11,818 nt of DNA. Origin: Pseudomonadaceae bacterium UBA5811 (GTDB lineage: Bacteria > Pseudomonadota > Gammaproteobacteria > Pseudomonadales > Pseudomonadaceae). The stretch spans positions 1-11,818 of the forward strand of contig DIDB01000058.1 of assembly GCA_002417905.1 (NCBI GenBank). The letters are read 5' to 3'. The notes under the pieces are model-generated. The model made no database searches. It saw only the letters and a program-made list of their open reading frames with translations, and was not told the DNA's origin. Shown here piece by piece: positions 1-6,549 of this stretch. The first letter of the stretch is position 1, and each line of letters begins with the position of its first letter. The translations under genes were made by a program, and so were the position numbers.

Positions 1-1
1 G

Positions 2-505
2 GCAACAATCCTGCTGGCCAGCCTGACGCGGCCCACAGGAGCCACCAGCGTGACCAAATGCGTGGATGCGCATGGACAGGTGACTTACACCCGGCAACAG
101 TGTCCGGACAGTACCCGCCAGAGTGAAACCATTCCGGCAGCCAACCCGACCATCAGTGCACCCGGCGAATACACCCGGATGGCCAGCCCGGTTACCGCAG
201 GGCCCGGCGCCAGCACCACCCCGCCCGTAATCGCCCCAGGGGGAACCGGGGGGAGTCCGGCCTGTGAAACCGGGCTGTCAGAGCAGGCACTACGCACCGC
301 AAAAGTACGTGGAGAGATTGTTCCCGGCATGAGCCGGGCCGACATCGAAAGCCTGTATGGCCGGCCCATTGGCGGAGTCAATGCCCGGGGTGCAGGCGTC
401 AATACTTACTGGTACAACCGCCGGACCCGGATCAGCATCCGCTTTGACCAGAACGGCTGTGTCACCGGAACCGAACAGTCCGGCATGACGCTCAGACCCC
501 AGTAA
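2..505 (+). CDS. Exported DUF4124-like protein with SmpA/OmlA-like C-terminal domain, 5' end outside the window
   Basis: The frame is open from the first complete codon at base 2. The residues before the GTG at 50 are a hydrophobic stretch (ILLASL) followed by a small-residue segment, which is the end of a signal peptide. The GTG at 50 is therefore probably not the start; the true start lies to the left. After the signal comes KCVDAHGQVTYT...CP (Cys 20 and Cys 34 of the visible frame), the usual pattern of a DUF4124 domain. A Pro/Gly/Thr-rich linker follows at about 53-84. The C-terminal part (about 100-155) has the spacing of SmpA/OmlA (BamE-like) repeats: VPGMSRADIESLYGRP, then WY, then FDQNGCV. 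Two further cysteines (88 and 153) could pair in the periplasm. Envelope location is well supported; the precise role is unknown. It converges on yajQ with 5 bases between the stop codons. Confidence 0.75.
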   Translation, partial: ATILLASLTRPTGATSVTKCVDAHGQVTYTRQQCPDSTRQSETIPAANPTISAPGEYTRMASPVTAGPGASTTPPVIAPGGTGGSPACETGLSEQALRTAKVRGEIVPGMSRADIESLYGRPIGGVNARGAGVNTYWYNRRTRISIRFDQNGCVTGTEQSGMTLRPQ

Positions 506-510
506 ACCGC

Positions 511-990
511 TCAGTCCCGGAAATTGTTGAACTGCAGCGGCAGACCAAAATCCTCGCCGCGCAGGGCCGCAATGGCCTCCTGCAGATCATCACGCTTCTT
601 CCCGGTAATCCGTACCTGCTCGCCCTGAATCGCAGCCTGAACCTTCAGCCTGGTATTTTTGACAAAAGCTACAATTTTTTTGGCCAGCTCCTTGTCGATA
701 CCCTCACGCAGGACTGCTTCCTGCTTGACCACCTTGCCAGACGCATAAAACGCCTTGTACTCCAGACACTGGATATCCACCTTGCGCTTCACCAGACAGT
801 TGCGCAGGATATCCAGCATCTGTTCCAGCATAAACTCGGCCTCGGCAGTCAGGGTTACCGTCAACTCCTTCAGCTCAAAACTGCCCTTGCCACGCAGATC
901 ATAACGACGATCCAGCTCCTTGATGGCATTGTCCACCGCATTGGTTACTTCGTGCCGGTCCAGTTCGGACACCACATCAAATGAAGGCAT
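511..990 (-). CDS. yajQ: YajQ family nucleotide-binding protein
   Basis: The product is 159 residues, close to the roughly 160 usual for the family. It begins [20 protein letters not shown], and the central WT-like family block ([12 protein letters not shown]), the [11 protein letters not shown] segment and the C-terminal [13 protein letters not shown] are all typical. The frame stays open 19 codons further upstream, to 1047. I chose the ATG at 988-990 because the family starts there and a GGAG lies 7 bases before it. YajQ proteins are small cytosolic proteins that bind nucleotides or nucleic acid. Members in Xanthomonas and Pseudomonas have been reported as c-di-GMP receptors acting with transcription factors; whether this one does is inference. 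It is divergent from the small lipoprotein gene and convergent with the gene at 2-505. Confidence 0.93.
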   Translation of the reverse strand: MPSFDVVSELDRHEVTNAVDNAIKELDRRYDLRGKGSFELKELTVTLTAEAEFMLEQMLDILRNCLVKRKVDIQCLEYKAFYASGKVVKQEAVLREGIDKELAKKIVAFVKNTRLKVQAAIQGEQVRITGKKRDDLQEAIAALRGEDFGLPLQFNNFRD

Positions 991-1055
991 GGCTGATCTC
1001 CAGAAAACATTGCCGGCCGGCCCGGGTCGGCAATGGCTGATTGTCAAAACGGCTG

Positions 1056-1061
1056 ATTATA
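1056..1061 (-). promoter_or_regulatory. Candidate -10 element of the yajQ promoter
   Basis: On the minus strand this reads TATAAT, a perfect sigma-70 -10 hexamer, giving a leader of roughly 60 bases before the yajQ ATG. The -35 region at the right spacing (about 1079-1085) is a poor match and overlaps a palindrome at 1081-1093. This suggests a weak or activator-dependent promoter. The call rests on one hexamer only. Confidence 0.35.
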
Positions 1062-1080
1062 ACGGCCTGGCCAGACGATA

Positions 1081-1111
1081 CCAGGGACCCTGGCAATGCT
1101 ATCCTTGCCAG
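1081..1111. repeat. Palindrome CCAGGG-A-CCCTGG and overlapping inverted repeat CTGGCAA/TTGCCAG
   Basis: Two overlapping dyads lie in the yajQ/lipoprotein intergenic region. Bases 1081-1086 and 1088-1093 form a perfect 6-base palindrome around one central A, which suits a dimeric protein site better than a hairpin. Bases 1090-1096 pair with 1105-1111 (7 pairs, 8-base loop). They share 1090-1093, so the two structures exclude each other. The first dyad sits where the -35 element of yajQ would be. Confidence 0.4.
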
Positions 1112-1171
1112 CTGCAAACCGGCGCCAGGCGCCAGTCTCTTCCTCCATCCGTTACCGGCAGCACAACAGTC

Positions 1172-1453
1172 ATGGTGAAAGCATTGATCGGCGCGGCCCT
1201 GCTGGCCGCACTCACTGGCTGCGGCGTCCTGGACAACACCCTGCGCCCTGAATCCACCCTGCAGGAAAAAGCGGCCCGCAGCATTGGCACTACCCCGGAC
1301 AGCATCACCATCCAGAACCGGGTTGGCGGCTTTGCCAGCGTTCATTTTTATGCCAAACGGGAAAAAATCCTGTATCGCTGCTACTACCCGGCCCTGCTGG
1401 TCACCAGCGGTGATGCCACCTGCCGGAATGGTGGCACCGGGGAAACACCATAG
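1172..1453 (+). CDS. Small predicted lipoprotein of unknown function
   Basis: This 93-residue product begins MVKALIGAALLAALTGC, a short basic-hydrophobic signal peptide ending in a good lipobox (LTGC, Cys 17), so it is predicted to be lipidated. The +2 residue is Gly, not Asp, which favours sorting to the outer membrane in enterobacterial rules. The mature part is about 77 residues. It contains a Tyr-rich segment (ILYRCYYPAL) and two cysteines that could form a disulfide. I do not recognise the family. The frame is open back to 920, but translation before the ATG at 1172 does not look like protein and overlaps yajQ. A GTG one codon later is an alternative start. The ribosome-binding site is weak. 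It is divergent to yajQ. Confidence 0.65.
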   Translation: MVKALIGAALLAALTGCGVLDNTLRPESTLQEKAARSIGTTPDSITIQNRVGGFASVHFYAKREKILYRCYYPALLVTSGDATCRNGGTGETP

Positions 1454-1544
1454 GCATCCGGATTACGCCGTGTGCCCAAGGGCGGTTCAGTACTGATCTG
1501 CCCGGCACAGCGCTGGTCAATGACCGTGTTGCCCCCTGCCATGC

Positions 1545-2034
1545 TCAGGGAATCCCTTGGCCAGCACGATGTGTTCCGGCATCCAGCACATCCGGTAAGG
1601 CTGCCCCGGATAGCGCTTCAACCATCACCCGGAGCAGGCTGCTTTCGGTGCTGGCCACAAAGCTGCAGCTGATAACCTGCCACTGCTCGCCCACCAGCCC
1701 CGGGGGCGATATCAGCCCCCGGGTGCTGGACAGCGTAACCATGCCTGACCAAGTGAACAGCACTGAACCCTGCAGAGCCAGCGGGCTGCTGTACTCCAGT
1801 CCGTGCAGCCCCGGCGGAATCCAGCCCTCACCGCTCAGGAGGCTGGCCAGCCATCTTCTGCCAGTGCGCCAGACTGACCACCCTCCCATCAGACAGGCAC
1901 AGTGTGGTACTGCCCATCCTGAGCTGTGTCCGGACAGCTCCAGCAGTACAGGTAATGTGGGGCATTGCAGGGTTCCAGAGATAAGAAATCCGCCGGAGCC
2001 GATGCTCCAGCTGGCGGGCTTTGCCGGCCACCAT
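1545..2034 (-). pseudogene. Probable frameshifted gene of unknown function
   Basis: Two minus-strand frames join end to end. The first runs from an ATG at 2034 (open from 2085) to a TGA at 1828-1830 and contains QLEHRLRRISYLWNPAMPHI and TTLCLSDGRVVSLAHWQKMA. The second takes over at about 1845, with LLSGEGWIPPGLHGLEY and WQVISCSFVASTESSLLRV, and ends at TGA 1545-1547. Removing one base near CAGCCTCCTGAGCGG (about 1831-1845) would merge them into roughly 160-180 residues. Both frames have GC-rich third positions before and after the junction, as real genes here do; the plus-strand ORF over the same bases reads like an antisense shadow. I see no clear ribosome-binding site before 2034, so the true start is uncertain and may be lost. 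I do not recognise the family. A sequencing error would also explain the break. Confidence 0.5.
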
Positions 2035-2114
2035 TCGATGCGAAGCCAGATTTTTCAGGGCAAACCCCAGTACACTGGCAGGCTCTCAGCGGCTTTTCAG
2101 GGTGACGACTTTTT

Positions 2115-3713
2115 ATGCCCGGCTTCCCGGCACTCCGACTACGGATGAACCTGCGCAACCTGATTTTTCTGCTTGTTCTGGGCAGCAGCCTGCTGATTGT
2201 GCTCACCACATTAAGCACCGCCTACCATGTACAGCGTGAGGCCCTGATCAACGGCACACTGGAAGATAACCAGCTGTATGCTTCCCGGCTGGCCAAAACG
2301 CTGGAACACTATTTACAGGATGCCCAGCACGCGCTGGACTATATGGCCAGCCGGATGGATGGTGCCGCAAAAGATCCTCTGCCGGTGCGGGAAGCCACCC
2401 GGCAATTACAGCAGCAAAACTACTATTTTAACTCGGTATTTCGTGTTGATGCGACAGGCCATGTGATCAGCATCTGGCCCGGGCACCTGCAATATCTGGA
2501 AAGCCAGCGGCTGGACAGCCCGGGCAATACCGCCGCGCTGACCCGGCAGCAGCCACTGATTACCCCGCCCTATATGTCTAATGCCGGCAACCTGATTGTC
2601 CAGATGTCCTGTCCCATCCGGGATGCCCTGGGCCATTACCTGGGGTATCTGGGCGGCTCCATTTATCTGCATGACAGCCCGCTGCAACGCCTTATCGACC
2701 AGCAGCCTTTCCAGAATGGTGCCTATGTGTATGTCGTCAGCACCCAGGGCCAGCTTATTTACCATCCTGAACCACAGCGTATTGGCGAATTTGTGCCCCA
2801 GAACCCCGTGGTCCAGCAACTCATGCAGGGAAAAAGTGGCAGCCAGCGCCTGATCAATACCAGAGGCATCGATATGCTCGCCGGCTATGTGGCGCTGCCC
2901 TCTCTGGGTTGGGGTATCGTTGTGCAACGACCGACCAAATGCACGCTGACCTCGCTGGACACACTGATGCAGCATGTCATCGACCATACAGCACCACTTT
3001 TTATAGTGGTCTTGCTGCCACTGCTATTGGGACTGGCCCATTTCATTTCCAGACCCCTGAGGCAACTGGCCGACAACAGCCTGAATCTGGACAGCAACTC
3101 CTGTATTCAAAAGCTCCAAGCCGTTTCCGGCTGGTACTACGAGGCTCAACGGATGAAACAAGCCCTGCTACAGGGGATTCAGGCCATCCATGTGCAAATT
3201 CAACAGCTCAAAGTTGATGCCAATCAGGATGTCCTGACCGGCCTGTCCAATCGCCGTGGACTGGAGCTGGCTTTAAACACACTCACCGCCTCCGGCCAGG
3301 GCTTTAGCGCCATCGCTCTGGATATCGACTTTTTCAAACAGGTTAACGATGCCTATGGCCATACCCGAGGCGACCAAGTTCTTCAGGATATTGCCCAGAT
3401 CATGCGCCTGCAGGCCAAAGGCAAAGACACGCTCTGTCGCACCGGCGGCGAGGAGTTCCTGATCCTGCTGCCCCAGACCAGTCTGACCGATGCCTGCACA
3501 CTGGCCGAACAGCTGCGGCACGAAGTGGAAACATGCCCACTGATTCCGGGCCACCCGCTCTCGATCTCCCTGGGCGTGGCCAGCTATGCCTCAAGCAGCA
3601 CCTCCCCTGAACAGACCCTGATGCAGGCCGACCAGGCCCTCTATACTGCCAAGCGCACCGGGCGGAACCGGGTAGTCTGCACCCCTGCAGAACCCGATCA
3701 CCCGATCAGCTGA
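2115..3713 (+). CDS. Membrane-anchored diguanylate cyclase with periplasmic Cache-like sensor and GGDEF domain
   Basis: This 532-residue protein should make c-di-GMP from two GTP at the inner membrane. It has a first membrane helix at about 14-36, a periplasmic region at about 40-285 resembling a dCache ligand-binding domain (GHVISIWPG, GYLGGSIYL, ALPSLGWGIVVQ) and a second helix at about 293-311. A short linker helix follows, then a GGDEF domain at about 369-525. Catalytic features are present: DVLTGLSNRRG (372-382), metal-binding DID (403-405), NDAYGH (411-416), GGEEF (444-448) and SLGVASY. The inhibitory site, normally RxxD five residues before GGEEF, is KGKD (435-438). The start at 2115 is preceded by AGGGTGA 9 bases away. 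An ATG at 2145 (residue 11) is an alternative with no clear ribosome-binding site. No EAL domain follows. Confidence 0.92.
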   Translation: MPGFPALRLRMNLRNLIFLLVLGSSLLIVLTTLSTAYHVQREALINGTLEDNQLYASRLAKTLEHYLQDAQHALDYMASRMDGAAKDPLPVREATRQLQQQNYYFNSVFRVDATGHVISIWPGHLQYLESQRLDSPGNTAALTRQQPLITPPYMSNAGNLIVQMSCPIRDALGHYLGYLGGSIYLHDSPLQRLIDQQPFQNGAYVYVVSTQGQLIYHPEPQRIGEFVPQNPVVQQLMQGKSGSQRLINTRGIDMLAGYVALPSLGWGIVVQRPTKCTLTSLDTLMQHVIDHTAPLFIVVLLPLLLGLAHFISRPLRQLADNSLNLDSNSCIQKLQAVSGWYYEAQRMKQALLQGIQAIHVQIQQLKVDANQDVLTGLSNRRGLELALNTLTASGQGFSAIALDIDFFKQVNDAYGHTRGDQVLQDIAQIMRLQAKGKDTLCRTGGEEFLILLPQTSLTDACTLAEQLRHEVETCPLIPGHPLSISLGVASYASSSTSPEQTLMQADQALYTAKRTGRNRVVCTPAEPDHPIS

Positions 3714-4069
3714 AAACATCAAACCGGCATTCTGCTTGCCACGATCAAATACAGGCGTATCCCAAAAGATCGCCCGGCCGATATGGTTAAAAAACGGTTT
3801 TTAAATTCCCGCCCCAGATAACGCATCAGCTCCAGATTATTGGCCTGACCATGAGCCTTCGGGTGAAGAAGGGCGATGATGCTGAATTTGCAGCCCTGCC
3901 GATCCGGGAAGGATCACCCTGCCAGCAAAACTGAAGGCATTGGCCAGAACGCAACGCTGCCGGGCCATACCGGCAACTGCATCACAGAAAGAAACGTTTG
4001 GCGGCGCATAGGCGAAATCGTAGCAGCCAGCCGATGACCCATGCGATGCAGAAGATAGCCTGTTCTGAT
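3714..4069. other. Gene-poor stretch with weak ORF remnants
   Basis: No intact gene is convincing here. On the minus strand a 79-codon frame starts at 4076 and ends at 3837. A second frame, open from 3913 to a TGA at 3719-3721, carries protein-like sequence (KFSIIALLHPKAHGQ, LELMRYLGREFKNRF). The two could be joined near 3900 as another decayed gene, but third-position composition is less clear than for the broken gene at 1545-2034. I recognise no family. An AT-only inverted repeat, TTAAAAA/TTTTTAA, lies at 3787-3793 and 3798-3804. No terminator with a GC stem and T-tract is visible directly after the diguanylate cyclase. Confidence 0.4.
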
Positions 4070-4074
4070 TGAAC

Positions 4075-4102
4075 AAAACAAAACGAAAACTCTAGGTAGA
4101 GT
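4075..4102 (-). terminator. Candidate intrinsic terminator of tRNA-Ser
   Basis: Reading the minus strand, ACTCTACCTAGAGT (4102-4089) forms a short stem and is followed at once by TTTTCGTTTTGTTTTG. The stem is only 5-6 pairs and AT-rich, so it is weak, but the T-tract is on the correct side and about 70 bases beyond the tRNA 3' end. Confidence 0.5.
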
Positions 4103-4123
4103 ATCTCAGGCTTTGTATTGGAG

Positions 4124-4142
4124 CTGCTAATTGAATTAGCAG
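4124..4142. repeat. Inverted repeat CTGCTAAT/ATTAGCAG
   Basis: A perfect 8-base inverted repeat with a 3-base centre lies between the tRNA 3' end and the T-rich terminator candidate. Neither side has a T-tract, so it is not a classical terminator by itself. It could stabilise or process the tRNA 3' trailer. Confidence 0.5.
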
Positions 4143-4169
4143 TATCTGGATTTATGCCCAGCATAAAAG

Positions 4170-4257
4170 TGGCGGAAGGGGTGAGATTCGAACTCACGGA
4201 TAGTTGCCCATCGGCGGTTTTCAAGACCGCTGCCTTCAACCACTCGGCCACCCTTCC
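4170..4257 (-). tRNA. serT: tRNA-Ser (anticodon UGA)
   Basis: This 88-nucleotide tRNA has an acceptor stem GGAAGGG (4257-4251) pairing with CCCTTCC, discriminator G, and encoded CCA at 4172-4170. The anticodon stem GCGGT/ACCGC encloses the loop CTTGAAA, giving anticodon TGA (4223-4221), which reads UCA and other UCN serine codons. The T-arm is GTGAG-TTCGAAT-CTCAC. The 16-base variable region can form a 5-pair stem, as expected of a class II tRNA. The D-arm carries the usual GGTT. All features agree with a functional serine tRNA, the substrate of the SerS encoded 5 kb away. The gene symbol is by analogy to the enterobacterial Ser(UGA) gene. Confidence 0.97.
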
Positions 4258-4287
4258 AGCTTTGAGGCTTTCCTAGAAAGCGGCGCA

Positions 4288-4315
4288 ATAATACAGGATC
4301 GACATAGACTGTCAA
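4288..4315 (-). promoter_or_regulatory. Sigma-70 promoter of tRNA-Ser
   Basis: On the minus strand a perfect -35 TTGACA (4315-4310), a 16-base spacer and a -10 TATTAT (4293-4288) are followed by the GC-rich discriminator TGCGCCG. That puts the start near 4281, about 24 bases before the mature tRNA. A strong promoter with a GC-rich discriminator is typical of stable RNA genes under stringent (ppGpp) control; that regulation is inferred. Confidence 0.8.
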
Positions 4316-4390
4316 ACTCCAGGAAAATTATTTTTCACAAGCTTCTGGTAAGGTATCAGCCAATGTTCTGATCACCAACGTACAGACAAG

Positions 4391-4395
4391 AGGAG
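4391..4395 (+). promoter_or_regulatory. Ribosome-binding site of yccA
   Basis: AGGAG, within AAGAGGAG, stands 6 bases before the ATG at 4402 and fixes that start. The yccA promoter must lie in the 144 bases shared with the divergent tRNA gene, but no hexamer pair there is convincing. Confidence 0.75.
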
Positions 4396-4401
4396 CCCTC
4401 C

Positions 4402-5073
4402 ATGTACGAACAAGAATACCCGCTCAGCAGTACCGGACAGGCTGGTCAACTGGCCGTCAGCCGGGTACTGCGCAATACCTATGCCCTGCTGGCCATGACG
4501 CTGGCATTCAGCAGCGTGGTGGCCTATATGGCCATGCAGGCCCGGGTCGCCTATCCCAATATTTTCGTAGTGCTGATCGGTTTTTACGGCCTGTTCTTCC
4601 TGACCGTAAAACTGCGCAACTCGGCCTGGGGACTGCTTTCCACCTTTGCCCTGACCGGCTTTATGGGTTACACGCTAGGCCCGATCCTGAATTTGTATCT
4701 CGGACTGGCCAATGGCAGCGAGATCATCGTCTCGGCACTGGGCATGACAGCACTGGTATTCTTCGGCCTGTCCGCCTACGTGCTGACGACCCGCAAGGAC
4801 ATGAGCTTCCTCAGCGGCTTTATTACCGCGGGCTGCCTGGTGCTGATGGGTGCCGTGCTGGTCAACCTGTTCTTCCAGATCAGCGGACTGCAGCTGGCGA
4901 TCAGCGCCGGCTTTGTGCTTTTTGCTTCAGTCAGCATCCTGTACCAGACCAGCGCCATCATTCATGGTGGTGAAACCAACTACATCATGGCGACCATCAG
5001 CCTGTATGTTTCCATCTATAACCTCTTTATCAGCCTGCTCCAGCTGCTGGGCGTATTCAGCAGCGACGACTGA
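4402..5073 (+). CDS. yccA: Bax inhibitor-1 family inner-membrane protein, YccA type
   Basis: The product has 223 residues, the usual size of YccA (about 220). After a short polar N-terminus (1-24) there are about seven hydrophobic helices, near 26-46, 52-70, 76-96, 106-128, 135-160, 163-182 and 192-215. The family-typical pieces are [12 protein letters not shown] at the start of helix 1, [25 protein letters not shown], and [20 protein letters not shown] at the end, with a short SSDD tail. E. coli YccA is a substrate and modulator of the FtsH protease; other family members are calcium-leak channels. The sequence cannot tell which activity applies here. It has its own ribosome-binding site and is followed by a strong hairpin, so it is probably largely monocistronic and separate from the tus operon. 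Confidence 0.93.
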   Translation: MYEQEYPLSSTGQAGQLAVSRVLRNTYALLAMTLAFSSVVAYMAMQARVAYPNIFVVLIGFYGLFFLTVKLRNSAWGLLSTFALTGFMGYTLGPILNLYLGLANGSEIIVSALGMTALVFFGLSAYVLTTRKDMSFLSGFITAGCLVLMGAVLVNLFFQISGLQLAISAGFVLFASVSILYQTSAIIHGGETNYIMATISLYVSIYNLFISLLQLLGVFSSDD

Positions 5074-5092
5074 TCCCGCTGCATGCAGCCGC

Positions 5093-5125
5093 ACAGGGCC
5101 CGCGCAATGCGGGCCCTGTCGTTTC
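5093..5125 (+). terminator. Rho-independent terminator after yccA
   Basis: Bases 5093-5103 (ACAGGGCCCGC) pair perfectly with 5109-5119 across a 5-base loop GCAAT, an 11-pair GC-rich stem. The tract after it is short (CGTTTCC), so termination may be incomplete and allow some read-through into tusD, which starts 45 bases later. Confidence 0.75.
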
Positions 5126-5164
5126 CGCGTATCATGGTCAACCGTTTTCCGGGTATCGCCTGCC

Positions 5165-5563
5165 ATGAAGTTTGCCATTGCCCTGTTTTCGTCACCCCAC
5201 CAGCCCGCCACACGCCGGGCCCTGCGCTTTGCGCAGGCCGCTCTGGCAGCCGGCCATGAAATCCTGCGAATTTTTATCTATCAGGATGGCGTTCACAGTG
5301 CCTCCACCAACCTGATTCCGCCCCAGGATGAATCTGACCTGCCTGCTGAATGGCAGGCCTTTATCCAGGAGCACCAGCTGGATGCCGTGGTTTGCATTGC
5401 TGCTGCCCTGCGCCGGGGCGTACTGGACAGTCAGGAAGTACAGCGCCATGGCCGGCCAGGTACAGCAGCCGTGCTGCGGGAAGGCTGGGGCCTGTCCGGA
5501 CTGGGCCAGCTGCATGAGGCCGCCCAGCAGGCCGACCGGCTGATCTGCTTTGGAGGTCACTGA
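5165..5563 (+). CDS. tusD: Sulfurtransferase TusD (sulfur relay for tRNA 2-thiouridine)
   Basis: The 132-residue product matches the size of TusD (128 in E. coli) and the DsrE-like fold. It begins MKFAIALFSSPHQ and carries the active-site segment DAVVCIAAALRRGV, with Cys 77 aligned to the catalytic cysteine that takes persulfide from TusA. It ends with ADRLICFGGH. TusD works in the cytosolic TusBCD hexamer, passing sulfur to TusE and on to MnmA for the wobble uridine of Glu, Gln and Lys tRNAs. The frame is open far upstream into yccA. The ATG at 5165 is chosen because the family starts there and the upstream translation is a shadow of yccA. Its ribosome-binding site is weak. tusC follows 1 base after the stop. 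Confidence 0.95.
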   Translation: MKFAIALFSSPHQPATRRALRFAQAALAAGHEILRIFIYQDGVHSASTNLIPPQDESDLPAEWQAFIQEHQLDAVVCIAAALRRGVLDSQEVQRHGRPGTAAVLREGWGLSGLGQLHEAAQQADRLICFGGH

Positions 5564-5564
5564 G

Positions 5565-5924
5565 ATGGCCCGATCCATGCTGGTTATTTCCCGTCAGTCG
5601 CCCTGGTCTGGCCCGTCAGCCCGGGAAGCCCTGGATATGGTGCTGGCCGGCGGAGCCTTTGATCTGCCGCTGGGGCTACTGTTTCTGGATGATGGCGTAT
5701 TCCAGCTGCTGGCTGGCCAGGCACCCGGGCAACTGGAGCAGAAAGACCTGACGGTCAGCCTGCAGGCGCTGTCCCTGTTCGGGGTGGAGCAGCTGTATGC
5801 ATCCGCCAGCGACCTGGCCCGGCGTGGCATTGCCACCAACCAGCTGGGACTTTCAGTCAGCCTGCTGACCGATGCACAACTGGCCGCCCTGATCCGTAGT
5901 CATGACCATGTGGTAACCCTCTGA
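5565..5924 (+). CDS. tusC: Sulfur relay protein TusC
   Basis: The 119-residue product has exactly the length of E. coli TusC. It shows the DsrE-family pattern: MLVISRQSPWSG at the N-terminus, EALDMVLAGGAFDLPLGLLF, then DDGVFQLL. It lacks cysteine, as expected of a structural rather than sulfur-carrying subunit of TusBCD. The start at 5565 is set by GGAGGT (5552-5557), 7 bases upstream inside the end of tusD. The stop overlaps the tusB start by one base (TGATG). Confidence 0.95.
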   Translation: MARSMLVISRQSPWSGPSAREALDMVLAGGAFDLPLGLLFLDDGVFQLLAGQAPGQLEQKDLTVSLQALSLFGVEQLYASASDLARRGIATNQLGLSVSLLTDAQLAALIRSHDHVVTL

Positions 5925-6217
5925 TGGCCACCCTGCACCTGCTTTCCCGCTCACCGTTCAGCAATGACCAGCTGGCCAGTTGCCTGCGCCTGCTGGATCA
6001 GGACGATGCGCTGCTGCTGACTGGCGATGCCGTTTATGCCCTGCTGCCCGGCAGTGAGCCTGCCCGGCAGCTGGCCGGTGTCCGGTTGTTCGCCCTGGAA
6101 GAAGACCTGGCAGCCCGTAACCTGCAGCCAGATGGTCATCCTGAACTGATCCGGCTGGACTATCCGGGCTTCGTGGCCCTGACCTGCCAGTACTCAAGGG
6201 TCAACAGCTGGCTATGA
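5924..6217 (+). CDS. tusB: Sulfur relay protein TusB
   Basis: The 97-residue product is close to the 95 of E. coli TusB. The N-terminus MATLHLLSRSPFSND and the segment DALLLTGDAVYALLPG (about 27-42) are characteristic of the family. It forms the third subunit of the TusBCD complex. Its start overlaps the tusC stop and its stop overlaps the tusE start (ATGA at 6214-6217), so the genes are translationally coupled. Confidence 0.93.
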   Translation: MATLHLLSRSPFSNDQLASCLRLLDQDDALLLTGDAVYALLPGSEPARQLAGVRLFALEEDLAARNLQPDGHPELIRLDYPGFVALTCQYSRVNSWL

Positions 6218-6549
6218 ACACCCTTTCAGCCGGAGGCCGGCCCATTGCCCTGGACCCGGAAGGTTATCTGGTGCATCTGGACGACTGGAACGAAGCCGTT
6301 GCCCGGGCACTGGCCGAACGTGAAGGTCTGGAACTGCAGCCCGGACACTTGGCAATCATCGGACTGCTGCGCGACTTCTATCAGCAGTTCCAGCTGTCAC
6401 CAGCCACCCGGCCGCTGGTCAAATACACAGCACAACAACTGGGCACGGAGAAAGGCAACAGCCTGTACCTCAATCACCTGTTCCGGGGCACACCGGCCAA
6501 ACTGGCCGCTAAACTGGCCGGACTGCCCAAACCGAGAAACTGCCTATGA
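6214..6549 (+). CDS. tusE: Sulfur carrier TusE (DsrC family)
   Basis: The 111-residue product takes sulfur from TusD and interacts with MnmA. It carries the DsrC/TusE signature GYLVHLDDWNEAVA (about 17-30), then the helical core LLRDFYQQFQLSPATRPLVK and the C-terminal arm ending PKPRNCL. The penultimate Cys 110 is the conserved sulfur-accepting residue. The second cysteine, ten residues earlier in true dissimilatory DsrC proteins, is Lys here, so this is the TusE type and not a sulfite-reductase partner. It overlaps tusB and ybiB by ATGA on both sides. Confidence 0.95.
   Translation: MNTLSAGGRPIALDPEGYLVHLDDWNEAVARALAEREGLELQPGHLAIIGLLRDFYQQFQLSPATRPLVKYTAQQLGTEKGNSLYLNHLFRGTPAKLAAKLAGLPKPRNCL

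Noticed and set aside
991..1047. 19-codon extension of yajQ
   Set aside because: The ATG at 988-990 has a good ribosome-binding site and family N-terminus; the extension covers the promoter region.
1648..2148. 166-codon plus-strand open frame
   Set aside because: It runs antisense to the frames with better coding composition, overlaps the start of the diguanylate cyclase, and reads as Ser/Pro-rich shadow protein with no motif.
4124..4142. Inverted repeat as tRNA terminator
   Set aside because: No T-tract follows on either strand; the weaker stem at 4089-4102 has one and is the better candidate.
4170..4197. tRNA-Ser 3' end as an attachment site with a duplicated copy
   Set aside because: I found no second copy of the tRNA 3' end in this window and no integrase, so no element boundary can be supported.
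4850..5164. Long upstream extension of tusD into yccA
   Set aside because: The extension is the out-of-frame reading of yccA and crosses its terminator. The ATG at 5165 gives the family N-terminus.
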